DNA of 64,000 nucleotides from Streptomyces varsoviensis (GCF_000718635.1 NZ_JOBF01000020.1:62001-126000), one strand, 5' to 3'. Shown: positions 24,952 through 33,886, counted from the first letter of the stretch. Notes: generated by a model from the sequence alone, not told the origin. A program made the numbers and translations.

Positions 24952-26136
24952 ATGCGCGGTACGAACGCCAGCCCAGGCAAGGGCACAGGCATGGAAACGG
25001 GCACAGGCGTGGACACGGGTATAGGCGCGGCGGGGGCCGCGAGTCCTGCGCCTGCCCCACTCCCCCGCACCCGCCGCGCCGCGGCCGGGCTGGCCGCCGC
25101 CGTCGCGCTCGCGGGGTTCCTCGCCCCCGCGGCCCAGGCCGCCCCGGCGGCGGATGCCGCGCGCCTCGCCCCGGTCTCCGGCCCCGGCTCCCCGGCCAAG
25201 GGGAAGGCGGCCGTGCACCAGGCGGCCACCACCGCCCAGGACGAGCAGCGCGTACGTGCGTACTGGACGCCGGAGCGGATCGCCGCCCTGTCCGCCCCGC
25301 TCTCGAAGAACCCTCCCCTCGACCGGGCCGACGGGGCCCGCTGGAAGGGCGACGGCGCCGTGACCACCACGGTGGGGCGGCTCTTCTTCACCGACCACGG
25401 CGAGGACGCGAGCTGTACGGCGACGCTGGTCAAGAGCGCGAACCACAGCACGCTCGCGACGGCCGCCCACTGCCTCAACAACACCGACCTGCTGGGCGAC
25501 CACGACGAGTGGCAGAGCAACCTCCTGTTCGTCCCCGGTTTCCGGGACGGGCGCGCCCCGCTGGGCCGCTTCGTGGTCCGGCAGGCCGTGCTCAACTCCA
25601 TCTGGCTGGAGAACGACCAGATGGACTCGCGTACGTACGACGCGCACGACCAGGGGTTCGCCGTGGTCGGCCGGAACGAGCGCGGGAAGACCGTCGAAGA
25701 GGCGGCGGGCGCGGCCCAGGACATCGCCTTCGACGCTCCCGGGAACCGTGCGGCCTACGAGTTCGGCTACCCCCGCGCGGCCTCGGACGACGCCCGCGAG
25801 GGCCTGCCGGAGTACACCGGCAGGGAGCTGGCCTACTGCCAGGGGACCCCGCGGGAATACCCGGGCACCGAGGAGGCCCCCGAGCCGGCGGGCCAGTGGG
25901 GCGTGCCGTGCGTCATGGGCGGGGGCGCGAGCGGCGGCCCGCGCCTCAGCGGCTTCTCGTCCGGTACGGGCCTCGGCACCGTCGTCGGCGTCGATACGCA
26001 GTCGGGCCGGATGGACTCCACCGGCGCGGTGTGCGGCGACGAGTACGACGCGAAGTGTCTGCGGCATCTGGTCGGAACGCAATTCACCGCCGCTCTCACC
26101 AAGCCGCTCTTCGACAATGCCCAGCACCTGAGCTGA
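24952..26136 (+). CDS. Secreted trypsin-like (S1/glutamyl endopeptidase-type) serine protease
   Basis: 394 residues. After a Gly/Thr-rich start comes a signal peptide (about 41-63, ending AAQAA). The triad is visible: His173 in TAAHC, Asp233 in AHDQGF and Ser327 in GGGASGGP. The paired cysteines CTA...AAHC support the S1 fold. A pro-region of about 70 residues precedes the catalytic domain, as in other secreted Streptomyces proteases. The first ~40 residues before the hydrophobic core are unusually long, so translation may start at the internal Met14. It lies 49 bp upstream of another exported hydrolase. Confidence 0.9.
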   Translation: MRGTNASPGKGTGMETGTGVDTGIGAAGAASPAPAPLPRTRRAAAGLAAAVALAGFLAPAAQAAPAADAARLAPVSGPGSPAKGKAAVHQAATTAQDEQRVRAYWTPERIAALSAPLSKNPPLDRADGARWKGDGAVTTTVGRLFFTDHGEDASCTATLVKSANHSTLATAAHCLNNTDLLGDHDEWQSNLLFVPGFRDGRAPLGRFVVRQAVLNSIWLENDQMDSRTYDAHDQGFAVVGRNERGKTVEEAAGAAQDIAFDAPGNRAAYEFGYPRAASDDAREGLPEYTGRELAYCQGTPREYPGTEEAPEPAGQWGVPCVMGGGASGGPRLSGFSSGTGLGTVVGVDTQSGRMDSTGAVCGDEYDAKCLRHLVGTQFTAALTKPLFDNAQHLS

Positions 26137-26185
26137 CGCGCCGCCCGAACCCCGCCCCCTCCTCTTCGCTGAACGGACACTTTCG

Positions 26186-27673
26186 ATGAACGGTCACTTG
26201 ACGGACTCGCAGCGGAACGCGCACCCCCTGCCCCCGCGGAACCCCCGCGGTTCCTCCCGCCGCGCCAAACGCCCAACGGCCCGGGTGGCCCTGGCGTGCG
26301 CCCTCGCTCCGTCCGTACTGGCCCCCGCCCTGCTCGCCCCGTTCGTATGCGCCTCACCCGCCCACGCCGCCGCTCCGAAATCGTCCGGGTCCGCCGGCGG
26401 CGCGGTGCTCGAAGCCCGCTACAACCTCGGTGACCAGGCGTTCCACCCCCCGGCCTCGCTCGGCTACCAGGGCGACGGCGAACTGGCGGCCACCGTCTAC
26501 TACCCGGCGGCTCTCGGCGATGGCCGGCACCCCGTCGTCCTCATGCAGCACGGCTCGTGGGAGACCTGCGCCGACGCCTCGGCCGCCGCCGACCGCGCCC
26601 GTGCGGAGAAGGCGCGCGACCAGGCGCGCGAGCGCGGCGACAAGGCCGAGGAAGCACGCCAGGACGCGCTGGTGGAAAAGGCGTCGGACAAGCTGTGGGC
26701 CTGGCCCTGCGCCCCGGGGATCAAGGAGATCCCCAGCCGCGAGGGGTACGACTACCTCGGGCGCGCGCTCGCCGCCAAGGGCTTCGTGGTCGTCTCAGTC
26801 GGCGCCAACGGCATCAACGCCACGGCCGGCGGGCAGGCCGACACGGTCTACCAGGCCCGCGCCGCCCTGATCGACGAGCACCTGCGGCTCTGGCAGCGCC
26901 TCGTCCGCTCGGGCGACGGGCCGCTGCGCGGGGCTTTGAAGGCAGCGAAGACCGGGGCCCCGGTCACGACGAGCTTCCGCGACCGGCTCGACATGGGCCG
27001 GGTCGGGCTGCTCGGCCACTCCATGGGCGGCGGCGGAGTGATGCAGGAGATCGCCGACGACCACCGCTCCGCCTGGCCCGAGGGCGTGGACATCAAGGCC
27101 GCGTTCGCCCTCGCCCCCACGGCCACCTGGGACAACGAGCCGGTGACCCGGACCCCCTTCGCCGTCATGTGGGGCACCTGCGACGAGGTCAACACCGGTT
27201 CCTTCTTCGAACAGAACCGGGCCGCCGCGCGCGTACCCGTCTACAAGTACACGCTGACCGGCGGCAACCACGCCTTCTACAACCGCCAGTGGTCGCCGAG
27301 CAGCGGCCAGGTGGCCTCGCGTGACGACGCCATGCCGGGCGCGCGGCCCGGCACCTGCCTCTCCCAGTTCCCGGACCGGGACCAGCCGCAGCGCGAGCAG
27401 CCGCGGCTGGCGGAGGGCGAGCAGCGGCTGCTGACCACCAACCGTGTGACGGCGTTCTTCGAACGGTTCCTGGAGAACAGGACCGACCGCGACGCCTATC
27501 TGAGCGGCGCGCGGCCGTTCCCGGGCGAGCCGAAGAAAACCGTCACGACGGCGTTCACGACGGGAACGACGGGAACGACGGGAACGACGGGGAAGGCAAG
27601 TACGGCTGCGGGTACGGCAGGTACCGCAGCCGGTACGGCAGGTACGGCTGCGAGCGAGGCCGAGCAGCGGTAG
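26186..27673 (+). CDS. Secreted alpha/beta-hydrolase
   Basis: 495 residues with a basic N-terminus and a long hydrophobic signal segment (about 33-62, ending AHAA). The nucleophile is Ser279 in GHSMGG and the catalytic His is in GGNHAFYN (about 353-360). A charged helical insertion rich in Ala/Arg/Glu (about 129-170) interrupts the fold after the oxyanion region MQHGSW. The C-terminus carries TTG repeats and AAGTAG-type repeats (about 455-485), a minisatellite-encoded tail. It resembles chlorophyllase/PET-hydrolase-like secreted esterases. The substrate is unknown. Possibly co-transcribed with the protease. Confidence 0.85.
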   Translation: MNGHLTDSQRNAHPLPPRNPRGSSRRAKRPTARVALACALAPSVLAPALLAPFVCASPAHAAAPKSSGSAGGAVLEARYNLGDQAFHPPASLGYQGDGELAATVYYPAALGDGRHPVVLMQHGSWETCADASAAADRARAEKARDQARERGDKAEEARQDALVEKASDKLWAWPCAPGIKEIPSREGYDYLGRALAAKGFVVVSVGANGINATAGGQADTVYQARAALIDEHLRLWQRLVRSGDGPLRGALKAAKTGAPVTTSFRDRLDMGRVGLLGHSMGGGGVMQEIADDHRSAWPEGVDIKAAFALAPTATWDNEPVTRTPFAVMWGTCDEVNTGSFFEQNRAAARVPVYKYTLTGGNHAFYNRQWSPSSGQVASRDDAMPGARPGTCLSQFPDRDQPQREQPRLAEGEQRLLTTNRVTAFFERFLENRTDRDAYLSGARPFPGEPKKTVTTAFTTGTTGTTGTTGKASTAAGTAGTAAGTAGTAASEAEQR

Positions 27674-27701
27674 TGCGGGGCGGGCGGGCCGAACCGGGCC
27701 G

Positions 27702-28466
27702 CTACTGCCGGGTCAGGTAGTGGAACAGCCCGTCGGAGGTGACGCCCTCGGAGCGGAAGCCGCACTGCTTGAGCAGCCGTTCGGCCTGCTCCATGGTGTA
27801 GAGGCGGTACTCGCAGCGCTGGTGCGCCACGGTCTCCTCGCCCGCTCCGCCCTGCCTGTTCCCGGCCGCTCGTCTGACGTAGTAGTCCTTGGTGAAGGTG
27901 TTGTCGGGCGCCAGGCGGATCTTCTGGGAGTAGACCAGCCCGCCTGGCAGGGGGCGTTCGTGGTCGCGGTGCGGCCCTTGGGTCGCCAGGGCCAGGAGGC
28001 CGTCTGGCTTCAGGGCCGCGTGCACCCTGCTGAGCGCGGTGATGTTGTCGTCTTCCTCCAAAAGGTGGCTGGCGAGGACGGGCTCGTCGCTGTCGATGCC
28101 GTCGCCCCCGTCGCCGTCGTCGTGGATGAAGTACCAGACGCCGCCGACCGAGTACGCCGCGTCGAAGCGCGACGGGAGGGTCAGGTGGCGGAGGTCCGCC
28201 TGTACGAACTCCGCGCGCCCGCCCAGCCGTCTGCGTGCCTGGTCGAGCATGCTCTCCGTATGGTCGACGCCGGTGATCTCCAGACCGGTCGGCGCCAGGT
28301 CCAGAAGCTTCTCGCAGACGAGCCCCGTGCCCGCGCCGATCTCCAGGAGCCGCCGGCGGTCGCCGATGAGACCGAGCAGCGTACGGGCGTAGGCGTCGTA
28401 GTCGTAGTAGCCGGACGTCATGATCAGGTCGTAGTGGGTTGAGAGCCCCTCGTAGGAATCGCTCAC
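27702..28466 (-). CDS. Class I SAM-dependent methyltransferase
   Basis: 254 residues. The glycine-rich motif I is LLEIGAGTG (40-48), followed by the acidic end of beta-2 (VDHT) and ADLRHL. The N-terminus YEGLSTHYDLIMTSGYYDYDAYA is typical of small-molecule methyltransferases. An acidic Asp/Gly loop (about 115-125, DDGDGGDGIDSD) is inserted before the central strand. The substrate is unknown. It is convergent with the secreted hydrolase (28 bp apart) and stands alone. Confidence 0.85.
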   Translation of the reverse strand: MSDSYEGLSTHYDLIMTSGYYDYDAYARTLLGLIGDRRRLLEIGAGTGLVCEKLLDLAPTGLEITGVDHTESMLDQARRRLGGRAEFVQADLRHLTLPSRFDAAYSVGGVWYFIHDDGDGGDGIDSDEPVLASHLLEEDDNITALSRVHAALKPDGLLALATQGPHRDHERPLPGGLVYSQKIRLAPDNTFTKDYYVRRAAGNRQGGAGEETVAHQRCEYRLYTMEQAERLLKQCGFRSEGVTSDGLFHYLTRQ

Positions 28467-28635
28467 GGGCGGACTCTAATGACGCGGGTATGAAGCCGAC
28501 AGGGCCCTTTTGAGCCGTGCGGCCTCCTGGGGCGCGTGGTGCGGGCGACGGCGCGATTCGGCCGTGGCCGGGGCCCAGATCGGCCGACCCGGCACACTCC
28601 CCGCCGCCCCAATACCGCCTCGGCTGCCGCTCGCT

Positions 28636-28677
28636 CCCCGGTCGGCCGCCGCCGTACGCAGTGGCGGCCGACCGGGG
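28636..28677 (-). terminator. Perfect 15-bp stem terminator of the VOC gene
   Basis: 28636-28650 (CCCCGGTCGGCCGCC) is exactly complementary to 28663-28677, with a 12-nt loop. It starts 6 bp beyond the stop codon of the minus-strand VOC gene. Confidence 0.8.
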
Positions 28678-28683
28678 GCCCGG

Positions 28684-29148
28684 CTAATGCACGCAGTATT
28701 CGTTGCCCTCCGGGTCCGTCATGATCACCCATTCGCCGGACGGCTCCCTGACGTGCCGCTGGACCTCGGCTCCGAGCGCCTGGTGGCGCCGTACCTCTGT
28801 CTGCAGCTCGCCCGCGGGGCTGTGCAGGTCTATGTGCAGGCGGTTCTTGCCCGTCTTCGCCTCCTCCGGCGGCACGCGGTTGAAGAGGATTCGGCGTCCG
28901 GCGCCCACGCCGCTCTTCGCGTCGTACGGGTCGTCGGGGTGGCGCACCGCCGCCGCGTCCCGCCAGGCGCGCCGTCCGTGATGGTCGGTGACGATGCCGG
29001 GCGGGACGGCCCCGAGGTCGAGGAGTTCCGTGATGAGAACACTGTGGTCCTCGACCTCGTAGCCGAGCGCGGCCGCCCAGAAGTCGGCCTGGGCGTGCGG
29101 GCCGTGGGCGTCGATGACGAGTTTCCAGTGCAGAGGCGTCGCGGTCAT
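28684..29148 (-). CDS. VOC-superfamily (glyoxalase/dioxygenase-like) protein
   Basis: 154 residues from ATG 29148; a GTG three codons upstream is possible. Two betaalpha-beta-beta-beta repeats are recognisable, with the second-half segment NRLHIDLHSP and the C-terminal MTDPEGNEYCV, which is typical of actinobacterial glyoxalase-like VOC proteins. Such proteins often bind and sequester drugs or carry a metal, but the ligand cannot be predicted here. It is a single gene. Confidence 0.87.
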   Translation of the reverse strand: MTATPLHWKLVIDAHGPHAQADFWAAALGYEVEDHSVLITELLDLGAVPPGIVTDHHGRRAWRDAAAVRHPDDPYDAKSGVGAGRRILFNRVPPEEAKTGKNRLHIDLHSPAGELQTEVRRHQALGAEVQRHVREPSGEWVIMTDPEGNEYCVH

Positions 29149-29234
29149 GGTCACCACTTATAGCCCCGGGCACTGACAACGACGCTCCGGCTTGGCGCGG
29201 TCAGCGGGCGCCGTTCAAGTTCAACGGGTGTCGT

Positions 29235-30071
29235 TCAGTCCAAGAGGCCGCTGATTTCTTCGTGGAGTCCTCGGGCTCCTCGGGGCAGGTGGAGGGGCCA
29301 GCGGTCGGCCGCCTCGGCGGCCAGGTCACGGCTCCAGCGCCAGCTTTCGCGCGCCGCCGTCCGTACGTCCTCGTGGCGGGCCGCCGCTGTGGTGGAGGTG
29401 TAGCGGTCGCGGTCGGCGGCGGGCAGGTCGCGTTCGAGGGCGCGGCTGGGGGTGAGCCAGTGAGCCGTGCTGTCGCGCAGGAGGCGGCAGAGCTGGAGCT
29501 GCTGGGGTGCGACGACGGCGTGCAGGAGGTTGTGGGCGCGGGCGGTCTCGCCGCGGGCCAGGACATGGGCGAGCATGAGCGTCCAGTTGGTCAGCTCGTC
29601 GATGAGCTGCCGGGCGGTCGCCGCGGGCTCGGGCGGGCGGAACTCCGCCAGTCGCCGGGCCGCGCGGGTCAGCCGTCCGGTGCGGTCGAGCAGGACGGCG
29701 TCGTCCGGGCGGGGCAGGTGCACCATCCCCTGCCAGGTGGGCACCTCGTCGATGCCGGTGCCCGCCGCCGTGAGGTGGAACTCGCCGCGCATCAGATCGT
29801 CGAAGACCACGGCGAGGATGCCGTACATGTTGGTGTACGCGAGCTTGAGCGGCGCGAGCTGTTCGAGGAAGGCGGGGCCGTCGAAGTCGGCGAGGCGGTC
29901 GTCCTGGATGTAGAGATACGCCTCGATGTCGGAGTGGGCATCGGCCTCCCCGAGGGTCCACGAGCCGTAGAGGAGGACGCCCTCCAGGCGGGGCTCGGCT
30001 TGGGCGAGGCGCCGCAGGCGGTCGATGCGGTCGTCCAGGGCGGGGCTGGGGCTGAGGGAACGCGTGTGCAT
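29235..30071 (-). CDS. Lincosamide nucleotidyltransferase-like protein (Lnu(B)/Lnu(F) type)
   Basis: 278 residues from ATG 30071, with AGGAGAAG upstream. The polymerase-beta-type motif is GSWTLGEADAHSDIE (36-50), with Asp48 and Glu50 as metal ligands. The order GS..GE.D..SDIE, then YTNMYGILAVVFDDLMRGEFH, matches what I recall of Lnu(B)/Lnu(F), which adenylylate lincosamides. A C-terminal helical domain follows. It could be an intrinsic resistance gene or a housekeeping nucleotidyltransferase. Drug specificity is inferred from pattern memory only. Confidence 0.75.
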   Translation of the reverse strand: MHTRSLSPSPALDDRIDRLRRLAQAEPRLEGVLLYGSWTLGEADAHSDIEAYLYIQDDRLADFDGPAFLEQLAPLKLAYTNMYGILAVVFDDLMRGEFHLTAAGTGIDEVPTWQGMVHLPRPDDAVLLDRTGRLTRAARRLAEFRPPEPAATARQLIDELTNWTLMLAHVLARGETARAHNLLHAVVAPQQLQLCRLLRDSTAHWLTPSRALERDLPAADRDRYTSTTAAARHEDVRTAARESWRWSRDLAAEAADRWPLHLPRGARGLHEEISGLLD

Positions 30072-30209
30072 GATGGGGTGACTTCTCCTGAAGTGGGCGT
30101 GCGAGCGCACGCTGACGAGGCCCGTCGGCTGGCGGGCGGAGGTCCGGGGACTGGCGCGGCGGCCGGTCCGTTCAGGAGAAGTTGCACATGATCGAGAGCA
30201 TAGACGGCG

Positions 30210-30223
30210 CCGTCGGCCGACGG
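30210..30223. terminator. 14-bp perfect palindrome downstream of the VOC gene
   Basis: CCGTCGGCCGACGG is fully self-complementary and lies 122 bp beyond the minus-strand VOC stop and 139 bp upstream of the nucleotidyltransferase start. It may terminate the AraC-VOC transcript or regulate the resistance-like gene. Confidence 0.4.
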
Positions 30224-30344
30224 ACAGCCGGGCCGCCGGGCCCGTCGGCCCCGATGGGAGGCCGCCGGGGCCCGGCGGCAGGCGGGCCTGCTCGACCGCG
30301 GGCGGATTCGCCCGGCGGAGCAAAGCCGGACGGCAGGCCGGACG

Positions 30345-30800
30345 TCAGCTCGGGCGCGGTTCGCCGCGGTAGGTGCCGAAGGCCCACTTGTTGCCCTCGG
30401 GGTCGGCGATGGCGAATTCCCGGCTGCCGTACGGCTGGTCCTCCAGTTCCCGGATGATCTGTACGCCCGCCTCGCTGAGCCGGGCGTACAGCTCGTCCAC
30501 ATGGTCGGTGACGACGTACGCGCCGAAGGTGCCCGGGCGCACGCACCATTCGCCGTCGGGGTCGAAGGAGCCGAGCATCACGGCTCCGCCCTCGGGCCAG
30601 TCCAGTTGGGCGTGGGCGACGCGGCCGCCGTCCTCGTACACGGCCGTCCGCAGGAAGCCGACCGTCTCGACGAGGAAGTCGATGAGGGCGGGAGCGTCAT
30701 CGGCCTTGAGGGTCGGGAAGATCTCGGGGGTACGGGCCGGGGCCGGGGTGTGCTGGGTGGTCCGGGCGTGCTGCGTGGTCTGTGTTTCCGTGGTGTTCAT
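30345..30800 (-). CDS. VOC-superfamily PhnB-like protein
   Basis: 151 residues with GGAGG about 9 nt before the ATG. A Thr/Gln-rich leader (1-25) is followed by a glyoxalase-fold domain: LKADDAPALIDFLVETVGF, GAVMLGSF, and the C-terminal IADPEGNKWAFGTYRG. This resembles the PhnB/3-demethylubiquinone-like group. It is 4 bp downstream of the AraC gene, so the two form an operon and the VOC protein may handle the compound that the AraC protein senses. Confidence 0.88.
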   Translation of the reverse strand: MNTTETQTTQHARTTQHTPAPARTPEIFPTLKADDAPALIDFLVETVGFLRTAVYEDGGRVAHAQLDWPEGGAVMLGSFDPDGEWCVRPGTFGAYVVTDHVDELYARLSEAGVQIIRELEDQPYGSREFAIADPEGNKWAFGTYRGEPRPS

Positions 30801-30804
30801 GGGT

Positions 30805-31677
30805 TCAGCCTCCGCCGTTGAGGTGGCCCCCGGCTTGGATATTCCGGCACTCTTCGGCCAGCCACGCGCTGGGGCTGACGCCCGTGTACTGGTGGAAGTC
30901 GCGGACGAGGTGCGAATGGTCGTAGTACCCGCAGGCCGCCGCCGTACGGGCCAGGTCGGGGGCGGCGCCCGCGGCGGTCGCGCGGGCGAGCACCGCCTTG
31001 ACGTGGTCGAAGCGCATCAGGCGGGCCGCCTGTTTGGGCGTCGCGCCGGTCTCGGCGCGGAAGAGGGTGCTCAGCCGGCGTTCGCTCAGGGCGACGTGCG
31101 CGGCGAGACCGCGCAGCGTGCCCGCGCCGCGGTGCCGGGCCAGCCACGCCCATGCCTCGGCGACCTCGGGGCGCGGCCGCGGCCGGTCGCCATGGGCGGC
31201 GAGCCGCTTCTCCAGATAGCCGCCGAGGGCGGCGAAGCGGGCCTCCCAGCTCGGCGCCTCGATCAGCGCGGAGCGCAGGTCGGCGGCGCGCCGGCCGAGT
31301 ACGTCGGTGCCGGCCGTGACGAGTTGTCCGGTCAGTTCGGCGGCGGGGAGCCCGAGGAGGGCGCGGGCCGCGAGCGGGTGCACGGCCAGTTGGATGCCGG
31401 TTTCCAGCTCGGGCTGTACGACGTAGGCGGGGCTGTGGTGCAGGCCGCCCACGACGATGTCCGTGCTGATGGCATCGGCGCCCCTGGCCTGGTCCGGGGT
31501 GAGGCCGCTGGTGACGGGCCCGCCCAGGGAGAAGATCAGGGTGAGGTAGGGGGACGGCAGCCCGCGGTGGAGCGGGCGGGCCCCCGCCTGACCTGGCCTT
31601 ACGGCGTGGTAGCCGACCGCGGAGACGACGCCTCCCGGAAGCCGGCCGGCTCTCACGAACTCTTGCTCCGGTTCCAC
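30805..31677 (-). CDS. AraC-family transcriptional regulator
   Basis: 290 residues. The C-terminal half has the two AraC helix-turn-helices: GTLRGLAAHVALSERRLSTLFRAETGATPKQ (about 185-215) and DLARTAAACGYYDHSHLVRDFHQYTGVSPSAW (about 242-273). The N-terminal half is an AraC sensor of the type with a PYLTLIFSLGG strand. It is the first gene of a pair with the VOC protein. An AT-rich region with direct TTATCG repeats lies immediately upstream. Confidence 0.92.
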   Translation of the reverse strand: MEPEQEFVRAGRLPGGVVSAVGYHAVRPGQAGARPLHRGLPSPYLTLIFSLGGPVTSGLTPDQARGADAISTDIVVGGLHHSPAYVVQPELETGIQLAVHPLAARALLGLPAAELTGQLVTAGTDVLGRRAADLRSALIEAPSWEARFAALGGYLEKRLAAHGDRPRPRPEVAEAWAWLARHRGAGTLRGLAAHVALSERRLSTLFRAETGATPKQAARLMRFDHVKAVLARATAAGAAPDLARTAAACGYYDHSHLVRDFHQYTGVSPSAWLAEECRNIQAGGHLNGGG

Positions 31678-31700
31678 GGTCCCAGTATGCGCTCCGGCTT

Positions 31701-31726
31701 TTATCGATACGAATAAGCACTTATCG
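31701..31726. promoter_or_regulatory. Direct TTATCG repeats upstream of the AraC gene
   Basis: TTATCG occurs at 31701-31706 and 31721-31726, a 20-bp spacing (about two helical turns), and the first is part of the palindrome TATCGATA (31702-31709). The local AT-richness marks the promoter. Direct repeats about two turns apart suit AraC-type autoregulation. Confidence 0.45.
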
Positions 31727-31877
31727 CCCCTGCCCGCACCGCGTCACCCCGTTCGCCCGCATCGGCGCTGGTGCCCGCGTCGGCGCTGCTGCCGGGATCG
31801 GCGCGGGCGGGGCTGGGCGCGGGCGGCTGGGCGCGGTATGGGCTCGGCGCCGTACGGGCTCCTGCGAGCGGGGCTCA

Positions 31878-31911
31878 GGCTCAAGTAGTGCGGCGGCTCA
31901 AGTAGTACGGC
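31878..31911. repeat. 17-bp direct duplication at the 3' end of the NmrA-like gene
   Basis: GGCTCAAGTAGTGCGGC (31878-31894) and GGCTCAAGTAGTACGGC (31895-31911) are adjacent copies with one difference. The second contains the stop codon and last codons (RRTT) of the NmrA-like gene. The copy beyond the stop repeats them. Confidence 0.9.
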
Positions 31912-32647
31912 GCAGCCAGTCCGCGAAGCGGGTTTCGGCCAGCCGGGCGCGGCCCTCCTCGGGAACGAGGCTGCGTTCCGCCAGTTCGGAGCCGTAGTAG
32001 CGGGCGTGCGGGTCGGCGACGACCGGACGCGGGTCGTGCCACGCGCGCAGGGCCTCGGCGACGAGTTCGTCGAAGCGGAACCGCTCGGGCCCGGCCACCT
32101 CGGCGGTGCCCTTCAGCGGGGGCTCCACGGCGGCCCGGGCCACCGCTTCGGCGACGTCCTCGGCGGCCATGGGCTGGAAGAGGACGGGCGGCACGCGCAC
32201 GGTGTCGCCGCTCGTGGCGGCGTCGGCGATGCCCTTGACGAACTCGAAGAACTGCGTCGCCCGGATGATCGTGTAGGGGGTCTGTTCCTGTTTGATCAAT
32301 TGTTCCTGGGCCAATTTCGCGCGGAAGTAGCCGTTGTCCGGCAGTCCCTCGATGCCGACGATCGACAGCGCCAGGTGGTGCGCCACGCCCTCCGCGGCCT
32401 CGAAGGCCAGCAGGTTGCGGGTGGAGGTGGCGAAGAAGTCCAGCACCGCCGATGCTTCGAAGGACGGCGAATTGGACACGTCCACGACCACCTGGGCTCC
32501 GGGCAGCACATCGGCGAGGCCCGCGCCGGTGAGGGTGTCGACGCCCGTACTGGGTGCGGCGGGCACCGCCTCGTGCCCGAGGTCGCCGAGTTTGCCGCAC
32601 ACCTTGCCGCCGATGAGGCCGGTGCCTCCGATGACCACGATCTTCAC
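31898..32647 (-). CDS. NmrA-like NAD(P)-binding protein (atypical SDR)
   Basis: 249 residues from GTG 32647, preceded by AAAGGAGC at good spacing. The N-terminal VVIGGTGLIGG (4-14) is the dinucleotide-binding loop of atypical SDRs. The family segments LSIVGIEGLPDNGYFRAKLAQEQLIKQ and YTIIRATQFFEFV (about 100-140) are clear. Members act as NAD(P)H-dependent reductases or redox sensors. Its 17-bp 3' end is duplicated beyond the stop. It is divergent from the lipoprotein gene, with a palindromic operator between them. Confidence 0.9.
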   Translation of the reverse strand: MKIVVIGGTGLIGGKVCGKLGDLGHEAVPAAPSTGVDTLTGAGLADVLPGAQVVVDVSNSPSFEASAVLDFFATSTRNLLAFEAAEGVAHHLALSIVGIEGLPDNGYFRAKLAQEQLIKQEQTPYTIIRATQFFEFVKGIADAATSGDTVRVPPVLFQPMAAEDVAEAVARAAVEPPLKGTAEVAGPERFRFDELVAEALRAWHDPRPVVADPHARYYGSELAERSLVPEEGRARLAETRFADWLRRTT

Positions 32648-32828
32648 GTCGCGTGCTCCTTTGCTCGCGAGGCGCCGCCCGGGAGGGTCCCATTGTTCAG
32701 AGCCGCGGTGCGCTCGGTGAGCGCCGTTTCCGGACACTTCCGCGGCGGCGCGCCCGGAGAGGCGGCGTAGTCCCCGCCTCGACAGGCCGCCGTCGCGTCT
32801 GCGACAGGACCGTTACACAGAATAGGGT

Positions 32829-32845
32829 TTTCACATGATGTGAAA
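32829..32845. promoter_or_regulatory. 17-bp palindrome TTTCACAT-G-ATGTGAAA
   Basis: Two perfect 8-bp arms around one G, embedded in the AT-rich divergent region between the NmrA-like gene and the lipoprotein gene, 27 bp before the lipoprotein ATG. Symmetry and position indicate a repressor operator overlapping the promoter or leader. The regulator is not identifiable locally. Confidence 0.65.
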
Positions 32846-32872
32846 CCTTTCGCTCCTGATTAACTCAACACC

Positions 32873-33886
32873 ATGCGCACCTTGCCCTTCGCCCTCCCCG
32901 CCGCTGCCGCCGTCACCGGGGCCCTCCTGCTCACGGCCTGCGGGTCGCAGCAGGCCGGCTCCGACGCCCTGAGCGAGGGCGGCTCGGCGCGCGCGGAGGG
33001 GAAAGCAGGGGGGAAAGGCACCGCCACCGGCCCCGGCACGTTCTCCTGCGTCCCCCGGACGCGGCCCGGGGCCTCCGCCGCGCCCACCCCGCCGGTGCTG
33101 AGCGGGGACCCCGCCAAGCTGGAGAAGGACGGCGTCAAGATCACCAACTTGGGCGGCGACGCCCGCGCCTGCGCCGACTTCACGGTCGCCAATCACGATG
33201 CCCAAGCCCTCACTTACACGATCGCGTTCACGTTCATGTCGGATGAGGGCAGGGCGCTGACGAACACGGTGTCGGTCGTACCGGCCGTGAAGCCAGGGCA
33301 GACCGTGCGGCGCGTGGTCACCGCGGACGGGCTGCCCCCGGACGCGCGTACGGACGCGCGCGTGGCGATCACCAAGGTACGGAGCGTCCCCGCCGCCGAA
33401 GCGCCCGCCAAGGACGGCGCCTGCCCGCCCTCGGGAACGCGGGTGTACGCGGACGACGGCGACGCCGCCATGGGGCTGCGTGCCGTGAGCATCCACCTGG
33501 AGAACTGCGGCAGCGAAGTCACCCAGCTCAACGGCTACCCGCAACTCCAACTGCTCGACGCTGCTCACAAGCCGGTCGAGGGCGTACGGGTCCTGCACGG
33601 CGGCTCCGCCATCTCCACCGGCACCGGAGCCGACGGCGCGCCCCGGCCGATCGCCCTGAAGCCCGGCGAGCGCGCGTACGCCGTCATGGTCTGGCGCAAC
33701 ACCGTCGAGAACGGCGAGCCCGTGAACGCGCCCTACGTGCGGGTGCGCGCGAAAGAGGGGGCGGCCCCGGTGGTCGTGACCCCGGAACTCGACCTGGGCA
33801 CGACGGGCAAGCTCGGCATCGGCCCGTGGAAGAAGGACGAGACGCCGCGATCGCCGGGCGGCGCCCCCGACAGGCCGCGCCCATAG
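32873..33886 (+). CDS. Lipoprotein with DUF4232 domain
   Basis: 337 residues. The signal peptide ends in a lipobox LLTAC with Cys23 as the lipidation site, so it is anchored to the outer face of the membrane. A low-complexity Gly/Lys region follows. Residues about 182-318 (CPPSGTRVYADDGDAAMGLRAVSIHLENCGSEVTQLNGYPQLQLL...) match the DUF4232 domain common in Streptomyces lipoproteins. The middle part (about 60-165) looks like a second beta-rich domain. Function unknown. Confidence 0.9.
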   Translation: MRTLPFALPAAAAVTGALLLTACGSQQAGSDALSEGGSARAEGKAGGKGTATGPGTFSCVPRTRPGASAAPTPPVLSGDPAKLEKDGVKITNLGGDARACADFTVANHDAQALTYTIAFTFMSDEGRALTNTVSVVPAVKPGQTVRRVVTADGLPPDARTDARVAITKVRSVPAAEAPAKDGACPPSGTRVYADDGDAAMGLRAVSIHLENCGSEVTQLNGYPQLQLLDAAHKPVEGVRVLHGGSAISTGTGADGAPRPIALKPGERAYAVMVWRNTVENGEPVNAPYVRVRAKEGAAPVVVTPELDLGTTGKLGIGPWKKDETPRSPGGAPDRPRP

